DNA from: an uncultured Oscillospiraceae bacterium | GTDB lineage: Bacteria; Bacillota; Clostridia; Oscillospirales; Oscillospiraceae | Assembly (NCBI GenBank): GCA_947628265.1 | Contig: CANQZF010000019.1 | Span: 1-14,817 of the forward strand | Length of the DNA stretch: 14,817 nucleotides | Direction of reading: 5' to 3' | Program-made: the position numbers and the translations under genes | Part shown: positions 6,343 to 12,304 of the stretch, piece by piece | Numbering within the stretch: the first letter of the stretch is position 1 | Layout: the number at the start of each line of letters is the position of its first letter | The notes under the pieces: generated by a model | Told to the model about the DNA's origin: nothing | The model's input: the letters and a program-made list of their open reading frames with translations, nothing else | Databases searched by the model: none

Positions 6343-8037
6343 TTATTCCGGCAGGGAAATGTCTCCCGTATCCATGGGGTCGTTCTCCGCGCCCGCGAGG
6401 TAGAAGACATAGCCCCAACTGCAGCTTCCGTCGGAGGCCGTGCCGGATATATCGGTGAGGTCCAGAGCCTCAAACTCCGCCGGGGTCATGGTGAGGAGGA
6501 TGGTCCCTCCGCTCTCGGAGAGGGCGCAAGCGATCCCCAGGGCCGAGAGGCGGTGGTAGAGCGTTGAGACACGCACCGCGTGGTACGCGGTCAGGGCGCG
6601 GGAGAAGCTTTCGTAGACGTCCTCCTTTTCCGCCAAATCCCGCTCCACGTTTTCCCGCAGGAACTCCCCGTCCACGATGTATTGGTCCAGAAGCTCCCCG
6701 TAATAGGCCGTCAGATACTCATAATGATCCCTGGCGTACCGCGTCCCGTCCGGGGCGCCCGTGGTGCACATCGCCTCGCCGTATTTGAGATACTCGCCCT
6801 CCTTTAAAAGCTCCTCCAACTTATAGAGGACATCCGTCACCTCCTCGCAAAGTCGCTGGAGCTCATCGAGGGTGCGGCCTTCATAGACGAATTCCCAGTC
6901 AAAGCCGCGCACCCCCGCCGTCATCGCCACGGGCCCCTCCGTCTCACGGAGCACCTCCTGCAGGCGCGCGGTCACATATTTTCCGCCCAAATCGGCCTCG
7001 CCCAGGTCTATGGCGGGGTTATCCCCGGTCATCGAGGGCCCGTCAGGGACCGCGCCGTCCGTAAAATCCATGGGCACATCCTCCGCGTGGGCGATGTCGA
7101 AAAAGAACTCCCAGTCGTCGCCGAGGGGAAGCTCCAGGGCCTCAAGCTGCGCCTCGGTCATGGTAACGGTGACGCTCCAGCCGGAGTCGGAGATCGCGCA
7201 CGCGAATCCCTGCTCCGTGATGAGGTCACGAAGCGCGCGCACGCTCTCCGTCCTCAGGGCGTCTTTGGCGTTTTTAAACATAGTCTCATAGACCGGCTCA
7301 AAATTCTCCATATCTTTTTTGAGCTCGTCAAGCAAAAATTCCCCGTCCACGATGTACTTGTCCAGAAGCGCCCCGTAATAGCTGACGCGCTCCTCGTAAA
7401 GCTCCCGGGCGTAGACCGTCCCGTCCGGGGCCCCCGTGGTGCAAAGGGCCTCGCCGTATTTGAGGTACTCGCCCTCCTTTATGAGCTCCTCCATCAAACC
7501 AAGCATGTGTCTTTCTTCATCATAGAGGGACTCGATCTGGCGCAAGGGGATTCCCTCATAGACGTAGTCGTTGAAGTGCCAACCGAGGCTCACCGTGGCG
7601 CTCAACTCGATGGGCCCATCCGCGGCTTTAAACGCCTCCAGGAGGCGGAGGGTGGCGAGCTTTCCGCCTATTCTGCCATAACCGTTGTCCATACCCTCCG
7701 GGGAATCCGGCGTGTTCGCGCCGTCGTCCTTCGTCGGTTCCCGGGGCCCCTCCGAGGGGTCTTGGGCCCGCGTCGGCTCCTCGGGATTCTCCGAGGGGTC
7801 TTGGTCCTTCTTTGGCACGTCGTTTTCCGCCGCCTTTGTGGGCGGCTCCTCAATGTCCGCGTCCGGGCGGAAATTCGGCAGCGTCAGGGCCGCCGTAACG
7901 ATGACCGCCGCGCAGGCCGCCATCGCGCCGAGGCTTATCCACACCCGGCCATTTGATTTCTTCGCGGGCGTCTCCGCCCCGTTCACAAAGGCCTCGTCCA
8001 CATCGCCCATGATTTCAAAAAGCCGCTCATTTTTCAT
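6343..8037 (-). CDS. Membrane-anchored protein with two copies of an unrecognised domain, probable anti-sigma factor
   Basis: The 564-residue product has a short cytoplasmic start MKNERLFEIMGDVDEAFV, of a type often found in membrane proteins encoded next to ECF sigma factors in Clostridia. One transmembrane segment follows (about 32-53), then a Pro/Glu-rich linker (60-115) with imperfect DPSE-PEEPTR repeats, then two extracytoplasmic domains of about 200 residues (124-324 and 350-556). The domains are clearly duplicated: EGEYLKYGEA-CTTGAPDGT and LLD-YIVDGEFL occur in both (188-235 and 413-460). I do not recognise the domain. The start overlaps the sigma stop in an ATGA junction, so co-expression is certain in practice. 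The anti-sigma role is inferred from position and topology; the duplicated domains may be the sensor. No signal peptidase site is evident. Confidence 0.78.
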   Translation of the reverse strand: MKNERLFEIMGDVDEAFVNGAETPAKKSNGRVWISLGAMAACAAVIVTAALTLPNFRPDADIEEPPTKAAENDVPKKDQDPSENPEEPTRAQDPSEGPREPTKDDGANTPDSPEGMDNGYGRIGGKLATLRLLEAFKAADGPIELSATVSLGWHFNDYVYEGIPLRQIESLYDEERHMLGLMEELIKEGEYLKYGEALCTTGAPDGTVYARELYEERVSYYGALLDKYIVDGEFLLDELKKDMENFEPVYETMFKNAKDALRTESVRALRDLITEQGFACAISDSGWSVTVTMTEAQLEALELPLGDDWEFFFDIAHAEDVPMDFTDGAVPDGPSMTGDNPAIDLGEADLGGKYVTARLQEVLRETEGPVAMTAGVRGFDWEFVYEGRTLDELQRLCEEVTDVLYKLEELLKEGEYLKYGEAMCTTGAPDGTRYARDHYEYLTAYYGELLDQYIVDGEFLRENVERDLAEKEDVYESFSRALTAYHAVRVSTLYHRLSALGIACALSESGGTILLTMTPAEFEALDLTDISGTASDGSCSWGYVFYLAGAENDPMDTGDISLPE

Positions 8038-8594
8038 AAGGTTATGCCCTCCTTTTCCAATTCCTTCTTAAGCCGCTCCCGGGCTCTATACAGGGTCACG
8101 GTGACGCGGCTCTCCTTCACGCGGAGCTTCTTCGCGATCTCCGCCACCGGCAGCACGTACCAGTAGCGCAGCACGAACATCCGCCTTGTGAGCTCCGGGA
8201 GCTTTTCCAAAAACCCGTTCAGCGCGTCCCGGACGGCCATATCCTCCGCCGCCCGCTCCGCGCCGTCCGTGGAGGGGACGCACTCGGCGAGCTCCTCCAG
8301 CGCAAGCTCCGCCTCTCCCCCGCCCCGCTTTTGGGCGGTGAGGCTCTGGAGCCTGGACACAGCCAGGTTCCGGGTGATCTTCCGAAGGTACGCCCGGAGA
8401 TCCGCAGGTCTCGCCGGCGGGATGGCGTTCCAGGCCCGGAAAAGCGCGTCGCTGACGCACTCCTCCGCGTCCCTGCGGTCAGAGAGGACGCGGCTGGCCA
8501 CAGAAAGGCAGTACCCGCCGTATTTCGCCCGCGTCTCGGAGACCGCCCGCTCCGAGCGCTGAAAATAGAGGTCCAAAAGCTCCTCGTCCTCCAC
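8034..8594 (-). CDS. ECF-type RNA polymerase sigma factor
   Basis: The 186-residue product has sigma region 2 (about 20-90, RDAEECVSDALFRAWNAIPP and LRAYLRKITRNLAVSR) and region 4 (about 122-180, LPELTRRMFVLRYWYVLPVAEIAKKL followed by VTLYRARERLKK). Such factors redirect RNA polymerase in response to envelope or other stress and are held by a co-encoded membrane protein. The GTG at 8594 is preferred because AGGAGG lies 6 bases upstream and the protein then begins (M)EDEELLDLYFQR like relatives. The ATG at 8600 is in frame but directly abuts the ribosome site. The gene overlaps the next by ATGA. A possible self-regulated promoter is at 8643-8669. Confidence 0.92.
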   Translation of the reverse strand: MEDEELLDLYFQRSERAVSETRAKYGGYCLSVASRVLSDRRDAEECVSDALFRAWNAIPPARPADLRAYLRKITRNLAVSRLQSLTAQKRGGGEAELALEELAECVPSTDGAERAAEDMAVRDALNGFLEKLPELTRRMFVLRYWYVLPVAEIAKKLRVKESRVTVTLYRARERLKKELEKEGITL

Positions 8595-8642
8595 GCGCAT
8601 CCTCCTTTCGGGTCAATTTTTTTGAGGGCCCTTTACTATATA

Positions 8643-8669
8643 GACCGATTTTGGGGCGGGGGTGCTACA
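8643..8669 (-). promoter_or_regulatory. Candidate ECF-type autoregulatory promoter
   Basis: On the minus strand TGTAGCA (8663-8669), 15 bases, then CGGTC (8643-8647) and TATATAG resembles the general ECF pattern of an AAC-like -35 and a CGTC-like -10. It lies about 49 bases before the sigma gene start. ECF operons are often autoregulated (established), but the match here was made by eye. Confidence 0.45.
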
Positions 8670-8697
8670 GGATTTAAAAAATAGAACGGATTTAGGG

Positions 8698-8896
8698 GGG
8701 ACGGGCCGGACACTGGCCGGCCCGTCCCCGGTGGTTTGATATTGCGGCAAAAATAACGCGTCATCCCCGAAAAAAGTATTCGCCGCAAAATTTTGCGGCG
8801 AATAATTCAATGTGCGGCGAAGCCGCAAACCTTTTTATAGGGAGGCGTGTGGAAGATTGGGGAAACGGGCCGCCGTGGGCGGCGGCCCGTACGGCG
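8698..8896 (+). repeat. ~200-bp interspersed hairpin repeat, copy C
   Basis: The left cassette (8698-8728) is a 12-bp palindromic arm pair GGGACGGGCCGG/CCGGCCCGTCCC. The middle holds the same 20-bp palindrome (8781-8800) and TGCGGC-GAA-GCCGCA hairpin with T-run (8813-8827) as copies A and B. The right cassette (8867-8896) is the CCGCCG variant and also forms the end of the ~440-bp element copy 2, so the two repeat families are fused here. The middle is conserved while both ends differ from copy B. Confidence 0.83.
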
Positions 8897-9299
8897 TGTT
8901 GGAGCGAGGCGCGAGGCGCGCAGCGCCAGCGCCAGCGGATATAGCCGCTTCTCTACCGACCACCACACGACAACAGACAATGTAGCGCGGCGGAGCGTAG
9001 ACGCAGAGACTTCCGTCCCCCACCCAGCCAGCGTCGCCCGAATTTATAATTCGGGCTTACGCGGACGTAGCCGCTTCTCAATTCGACAACATCCGCGCGG
9101 ATATGGTTCCACCCAGATGTATCGTCCACCACTGCGGGAGCCGACCCGCCGATACAACGCACAGACTAAAGGGTTTCGGAGCACCCAACGGGGTTCCAAG
9201 GGGCGGGGCCCCTTGGCCGCTTTTCTTCCTTTGTTTCTTTCCATTCTTTTGGCGGGACAAAAGAATGGAAAGAAATTATATCCGCCGCCTTCAGGCGGC
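8867..9299 (-). repeat. ~440-bp modular hairpin element, copy 2 (inverted relative to copy 1)
   Basis: Read on the minus strand from 9299, it shows the same modules as copy 1: the GCCGCC/GGCGGC hairpin (9284-9299); a perfect 17-bp stem (9234-9250 with 9259-9275); the CCAAGGGG/CCCCTTGG hairpin; a 60-bp block (9093-9152) identical to 5069-5128; the CCCGAATT/AATTCGGG hairpin; an AGCGG-CTATAT-CCGCT hairpin; and a GGCC cassette. The long stem has different bases from copy 1 on both arms yet stays perfectly paired. It directly follows the ABC permease gene, so its first two hairpins may also terminate that operon. Confidence 0.82.
9234..9299 (-). terminator. Hairpins downstream of the ABC exporter operon
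   Basis: The GCCGCCT/AGGCGGC hairpin (9284-9299) lies 15 bases past the permease stop, followed on the minus strand by ATATAATTTCTTT and a 17-bp perfect stem with an 8-base loop. No clean U-run follows the first hairpin, so terminator function is plausible but not certain. Confidence 0.45.
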
Positions 9300-9314
9300 A
9301 ACCTTATTCTCCCG

Positions 9315-10550
9315 TCACGCGTTCTTAACGGCCTTCAGAATATCCTTCAGCTTGGGGCTGGCCCCATATAAAAGGACCCCGACGCGATAGATCTTGGCCG
9401 CCACGACCCCCACGCCTACGCAGGAGGCGGCGAGGATGGCGATGGAGATGGCGATCTCGTAGGCGGCCGGGTGGCTCATGGCGATGCGGGTGAACATGGC
9501 CATGGGCGAGGTGAAGGGGATGTAGGAGCAGGCCACCATCAGCGGGTTATCCACGCTGCCGCTGGTCATGGCCATCACCACCACCATAAAGCCCGCGATG
9601 AAGATCATGGTCACCGGCATGACGGAGGTGTTGATGTCCTCCAGTTTCGAGGCGGTGGAGCCGATGGCTCCGTAGAGGAAGGCGTAAATGAGGAAGCCCA
9701 GGATGAAGAACACCAGCATATACACAAGGAGCGCCACGGGCATATCAAAGAACATCCCCATGATTCCCACGCCGGCCCAGTAGGACTCGTTGAGCTTGTA
9801 GAAGAGGAGGGCCGAGCCGAAGATGCACACAAGCTGCGTAAAGCCCGCGAGACACGAGGCCATGACCTTTCCGAACATCATGGCGTTCGGCCGGGCGGAG
9901 GTGACAAGGACCTCCATGGCCCGGGAGCTCTTCTCCGTGGCCACATTCGTCGCCACCATCTGGCCGTAGAGGAGGATCACCATGTAGAGGGCGAAGATCA
10001 TGATGTAAGTGTAGAAGAAATTCTGCCCCTGGTCCACGCCCAGGCTCTGGACCTCATACTGGGTGAAGGTGGACATGATCTCCTGGGCCCTCTCCGGGGA
10101 GACGCCCGCCTCCGTCATGGCGGTGAGGCGGTAAAGCTCCGTCAAAACCCCGCTGACGGTGTCGGCGTTGGTGTCGTACATGGAGAGGTTGTCCACGTAA
10201 TAGGTAAAATCGGAAAGGCTCCGAAGCTCCACGGCGCACTCGGCCTCCCCCTGGGTCACCGGGGTTTGGATGTCGCCGTCCTCCAGGCGCACCTCGTAAT
10301 CGGGGAACGCCTCCTGAAGGGCCGCGCGCACCGACTCATCCCCGCCCTTGACGAGCATCACGTCCCGCTCCCCCGGCTCCACCGTGCCGGGGTCGTCCGG
10401 CTCGTCATCGCCGCCAAAAAAGTCGGCGACCCGGGGGAAGAACAGCACCACGGCCAGTACCACCATGATAAAGGCCGTCACCCCCACAAAGACCTTGTTT
10501 GTGAGATAGCCCTTCAGCTCAAATTTGAAGATTTTTGAAAACTGTCCCAT
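9315..10550 (-). CDS. ABC-2 type exporter permease, NatB-like
   Basis: The 411-residue product is a membrane subunit of an ABC exporter. It has one N-terminal transmembrane segment (about 22-40), a large extracytoplasmic domain (about 45-175), and five further segments in the C-terminal half. These surround ATEKSSRAMEVLVTSARP, a cytoplasmic motif typical of the NatB/ABC2_membrane_3 family. The ATG at 10550 is preferred (GGAGTGAGG upstream); a GTG at 10562 overlapping the ATPase stop is also in frame. It is encoded with the ATPase 8 bases upstream. NatAB of Bacillus exports sodium ions, but many relatives export peptides or antibiotics, so the cargo is open. Confidence 0.9.
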   Translation of the reverse strand: MGQFSKIFKFELKGYLTNKVFVGVTAFIMVVLAVVLFFPRVADFFGGDDEPDDPGTVEPGERDVMLVKGGDESVRAALQEAFPDYEVRLEDGDIQTPVTQGEAECAVELRSLSDFTYYVDNLSMYDTNADTVSGVLTELYRLTAMTEAGVSPERAQEIMSTFTQYEVQSLGVDQGQNFFYTYIMIFALYMVILLYGQMVATNVATEKSSRAMEVLVTSARPNAMMFGKVMASCLAGFTQLVCIFGSALLFYKLNESYWAGVGIMGMFFDMPVALLVYMLVFFILGFLIYAFLYGAIGSTASKLEDINTSVMPVTMIFIAGFMVVVMAMTSGSVDNPLMVACSYIPFTSPMAMFTRIAMSHPAAYEIAISIAILAASCVGVGVVAAKIYRVGVLLYGASPKLKDILKAVKNA

Positions 10551-10558
10551 AGCGCGCC

Positions 10559-11449
10559 TCACTCCTGCTCCCCGGCGTACTCAACGAAGATGTCGTTGAG
10601 GCTGGGCTCAAATACGCGGACCTCGTCGATGTCAAACTCCCGGGAGAGCCGCTGCATGACGGCCATCTTCTCCCCGGGGTCCGAGAGCTTCAAGATGAGC
10701 TCGCCGTTTTCCGCCACGGAGGTCTTTCCGGGGAAGGCGGCGGCGATCTTCTCCCTTTGCGTGGAGCGGATGGCCAGCTTGTCCCGGGGATACTCCCGCT
10801 TTATGTCGTAGAGGTCCCCGGTGAGGGCCACCACGCCCTTGTTGATGATGGCGATGGAGTCGCAAAACTCCTCGATGTAGCTCATCTGATGGGAGGAAAA
10901 GAGGACGATTTTGCCTTTTGCGATCTCCTCCTTCACCACGTCCTTCAAAAGCATGGCGTTCACCGGGTCGAGGCCGGAGAAGGGCTCGTCCAGAATGACG
11001 ATCTCCGGGTCGTGGGCCAGGGCCGTCACCAGCTGGATCTTCTGCTGGTTGCCCTTGGAGAGGGTGTCCAGGCGTTTATTGCGGTATTCCGTCATCCCCA
11101 GGCGCGTGAGCCACTGATCAATGCTCTTCACCGCGTCGGGGGTCTTCATCCCCTTGAGCTGGGCGAAGTAGATGAGCTGGTCGATGATCTTTTTCTTGGG
11201 ATAGAGGCCCCGCTCCTCTGGGAGATACCCGATGCCCACCTTTTTGTAGTCGATGGGCTTGCCGTCCAGAAGGACCTCCCCCGAATTTGCCGGGAACACG
11301 TCCATGAGGATGCGGATGGAGGTGGTCTTCCCCGCCCCGTTGCGCCCCAAAAGGCCAAAGGCCTTGCCGCTCTCGGCCTTGAAGCTCACACCCGTCAGGA
11401 CCTTCTTCTCCCCAAAGGATTTGTGGATGTCCCGAAGTTCAAGTAACAT
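10559..11449 (-). CDS. ABC transporter ATP-binding protein, NatA-like
   Basis: The 296-residue ATPase powers the exporter encoded next to it. Visible motifs are Walker A GRNGAGKT (35-42), signature LSKGNQQ (130-136), Walker B IVILDEP (150-156) with catalytic Glu, D-loop SGLDP, and H-loop SSHQMS (His187). After it comes a C-terminal extension (about 205-290, ending VFEPSLNDIFVEYAG) of the DUF4162 kind seen in NatA and drug-export ATPases. The ATG at 11449 has GGGGTG upstream. The promoter is at 11496-11524, with a palindrome over the start of the transcript. Confidence 0.94.
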   Translation of the reverse strand: MLLELRDIHKSFGEKKVLTGVSFKAESGKAFGLLGRNGAGKTTSIRILMDVFPANSGEVLLDGKPIDYKKVGIGYLPEERGLYPKKKIIDQLIYFAQLKGMKTPDAVKSIDQWLTRLGMTEYRNKRLDTLSKGNQQKIQLVTALAHDPEIVILDEPFSGLDPVNAMLLKDVVKEEIAKGKIVLFSSHQMSYIEEFCDSIAIINKGVVALTGDLYDIKREYPRDKLAIRSTQREKIAAAFPGKTSVAENGELILKLSDPGEKMAVMQRLSREFDIDEVRVFEPSLNDIFVEYAGEQE

Positions 11450-11468
11450 AGTTTCACCCCTTCTTTGA

Positions 11469-11488
11469 AAAAGCAGTCAACTGCTTTT
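11469..11488. promoter_or_regulatory. 20-bp palindrome at the exporter transcription start, candidate operator or leader hairpin
   Basis: AAAAGCAGT and ACTGCTTTT form a perfect 9-bp inverted repeat around CA. It would lie at about +1 to +20 of the exporter transcript, where a bound repressor would block RNA polymerase. On the RNA it gives a hairpin followed by U's, so attenuation is an alternative. No repressor gene is next to it. Confidence 0.5.
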
Positions 11489-11495
11489 CGACAAC

Positions 11496-11524
11496 AACAT
11501 ACCATTGAATGACAATAAATGCAA
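11496..11524 (-). promoter_or_regulatory. Probable promoter of the ABC exporter operon
   Basis: On the minus strand TTGCAT (11519-11524), 17 bases, then TATGTT (11496-11501), preceded by TGG as in extended -10 promoters. The predicted start falls near 11489, at the edge of the palindrome at 11469-11488. Confidence 0.5.
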
Positions 11525-11581
11525 GAGATTTTTCCGTTTTTTCCAAAACCCCGAAAATTTCCCATCTGCGGCCATTTTTTG

Positions 11582-11610
11582 TTGACATTCGCCGCGCCAT
11601 GTGATAACAT
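11582..11610 (+). promoter_or_regulatory. Probable promoter of the holin-like toxin gene
   Basis: TTGACA (11582-11587), 17 bases, then TAACAT (11605-11610). The -35 is perfect and the -10 matches 4/6. It gives a leader of about 130 bases before the toxin start, long for a 34-residue protein and filled with hairpins. Confidence 0.55.
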
Positions 11611-11678
11611 TATGTCAACCGCGCCCGAGGGCATGAGAATGAGCGCGGCCGGGATCCGTCAAGACGTCAGGCGGTGCG

Positions 11679-11735
11679 TTCCTCCGAACTTTCCGGAGGA
11701 AGCTTCTTGCCTCCTCCGTATTCGTCGGGAGGAGG
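11679..11735 (+). promoter_or_regulatory. Toxin mRNA leader with competing hairpins that hide the ribosome site
   Basis: Segment CCTCCTCC (11710-11717) pairs perfectly with GGAGGAGG (11728-11735), the toxin ribosome-binding site, across a 10-base loop. Upstream, TTCCTCCG (11679-11686) pairs with CGGAGGAA (11694-11701). That second arm can instead pair with CCTCCG (11713-11718), which would free the ribosome site. Alternating CU-rich and GA-rich arms thus give two exclusive folds. This is read from sequence only. Confidence 0.6.
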
Positions 11736-11747
11736 TGTTGTTTACGG

Positions 11748-11852
11748 ATGGTTACATACGAAGGTCTTTTCGCGTACACCATGGCAGTTGTGGCGATTGT
11801 CACGCTGGTCATTGTGATCATGCAATTCATCCATAAAAACAACAAGAAGTAA
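11748..11852 (+). CDS. Putative holin-like type I toxin, 34 residues
   Basis: The product starts MVTYEGLFAYTM, has one transmembrane segment (about 8-26, AVVAIVTLVIVIM) and ends in a basic tail HKNNKK. This fits the putative holin-like toxin family of Firmicutes (Hol_Tox, small membrane toxins of type I toxin-antitoxin pairs, related in style to TxpA/Fst). Such peptides damage the membrane when antisense repression fails. GGAGGAGGTG lies 12 bases upstream of the ATG, a rather long gap, and is locked in a hairpin. A convergent antisense RNA overlaps its 3' end. Toxicity is inferred from family and layout. It is too short for most ORF predictions and easily missed. Confidence 0.82.
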   Translation: MVTYEGLFAYTMAVVAIVTLVIVIMQFIHKNNKK

Positions 11853-11933
11853 CCGCCCAATGCTCCCCAGCATACGGTTACTTCTTGTAACTCAATCGCG
11901 AGGAACCACCGTCTAACGGCGGTTTTCCCCTGT
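11834..11933 (-). ncRNA. Antisense RNA, predicted antitoxin of the holin-like toxin
   Basis: A perfect consensus promoter at 11940-11968 would start a minus-strand RNA near 11933. It contains one hairpin (11904-11924, AACCGCCG/CGGTGGTT with one mismatch) and ends with a 13-bp perfect stem (11843-11855 with 11875-11887) that has an inner ATGCT/AGCAT stem and is followed by TTGTTTTT. This gives an RNA of about 100 bases with no ORF. It is complementary to the last ~19 bases of the toxin gene and to its 3' untranslated region, the tail-to-tail layout known from txpA/RatA. The ends are predicted, not measured. Confidence 0.78.
11904..11926 (+). terminator. Predicted terminator of the toxin mRNA
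   Basis: AACCACCG (11904-11911) pairs with CGGCGGTT (11917-11924), with one mismatch, and is followed by TT and C's. It would place the toxin mRNA 3' end inside the antisense RNA, giving about 90 bases of overlap. The U-run is short, so the GC hairpin at 11955-11976 may act as a back-up. Confidence 0.5.
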
Positions 11934-11939
11934 GCCCTC

Positions 11940-11968
11940 ATTATAGCAAATACCCGCCGCGTTGTCAA
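11940..11968 (-). promoter_or_regulatory. Perfect consensus sigma-A promoter of the antisense RNA
   Basis: On the minus strand TTGACA (11963-11968), exactly 17 bases, then TATAAT (11940-11945), preceded by TGC. This is 12/12 to consensus and the strongest promoter seen in the window, as expected for an antitoxin RNA made in excess. Confidence 0.88.
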
Positions 11969-11985
11969 GTGCGGCGTTTTATTTT
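11955..11985 (+). terminator. Possible second terminator for plus-strand transcripts
   Basis: CGCCGC (11955-11960) pairs with GCGGCG (11971-11976) around a 10-base loop, followed by TTTTATTTT. It overlaps the -35 of the antisense promoter. Confidence 0.5.
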
Positions 11986-12011
11986 GCCTCACTCTATTTT
12001 CCCCATACCAT

Positions 12012-12045
12012 GCCGTAGGGGCCGCACACTGTGGCGGCCCTTTTT
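12012..12045 (+). terminator. GGCC-hairpin cassette with T-run
   Basis: This cassette (GCCGTAGGGGCCGC...GCGGCCC, 12012-12040) belongs to the repeat family seen at 811-5580 and 8698-8896 but is followed by TTTTT. It could therefore stop plus-strand transcripts before they run into the convergent XRE gene. Its loop variant (ACACTGTG) is not seen in the other copies. Confidence 0.6.
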
Positions 12046-12274
12046 ACGTTCTGACCACCAGAATGTCGTCGATCTTCACGCCCAGGATGGCGGAGAGGAT
12101 GAGGAGGTTGTCCACGGTGGGGAGGGCGGAGCCGGTCTGCCACTTGTAGATGGCCTGGGGGGAGTTGAAGCCGAAAACCTCCTGGAGGTCCCGGACGGTG
12201 AGGCCGGCGGCCCTTCGGAGCCTTTCGATATTGGCCCCGGTGCGGGCCAGGTCTATAACCGGAATTCGGCACAT
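12044..12274 (-). CDS. Small XRE-family helix-turn-helix regulator
   Basis: The 76-residue product is almost entirely an XRE (Cro/CI-type) DNA-binding domain: NIERLRRAAGLTVRDLQEVFGFNSPQAIYKWQTGSALPTVDNLLILSAILGV (15-66). The ATG at 12274 is preferred because GGGAGG lies 8 bases upstream; the GTG at 12283 overlaps that site. It has no ligand or oligomer domain. Relatives occur widely in gut Clostridia but their targets are not known to me. A terminator at 12305-12337 separates it from the small ORF upstream, and a bare TATGAT (12298-12303) is the only nearby -10, so it may be transcribed partly by read-through. Confidence 0.82.
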   Translation of the reverse strand: MCRIPVIDLARTGANIERLRRAAGLTVRDLQEVFGFNSPQAIYKWQTGSALPTVDNLLILSAILGVKIDDILVVRT

Positions 12275-12304
12275 TTTGTTCACCTCCCTTTTAAAAAATC
12301 ATAC

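Noticed and set aside
7087..7956. Plus-strand 289-codon ORF
   Set aside because: Antisense shadow of the duplicated-domain membrane protein, whose motifs and operon overlap support the minus strand.
8847..9390. Plus-strand 174-codon ORF and overlapping minus-strand ORFs at element copy 2
   Set aside because: Same reason: repeat translation, and the end runs into the permease gene on the other strand.
9471..10538. Plus-strand 355-codon ORF rich in His and Gly
   Set aside because: It is the antisense shadow of the ABC permease gene; composition is an artefact of GC-rich codons.
11615..11992. Minus-strand 125-codon ORF over the toxin locus
   Set aside because: It crosses the antisense promoter, terminator hairpins and the toxin gene, and has no ribosome site.
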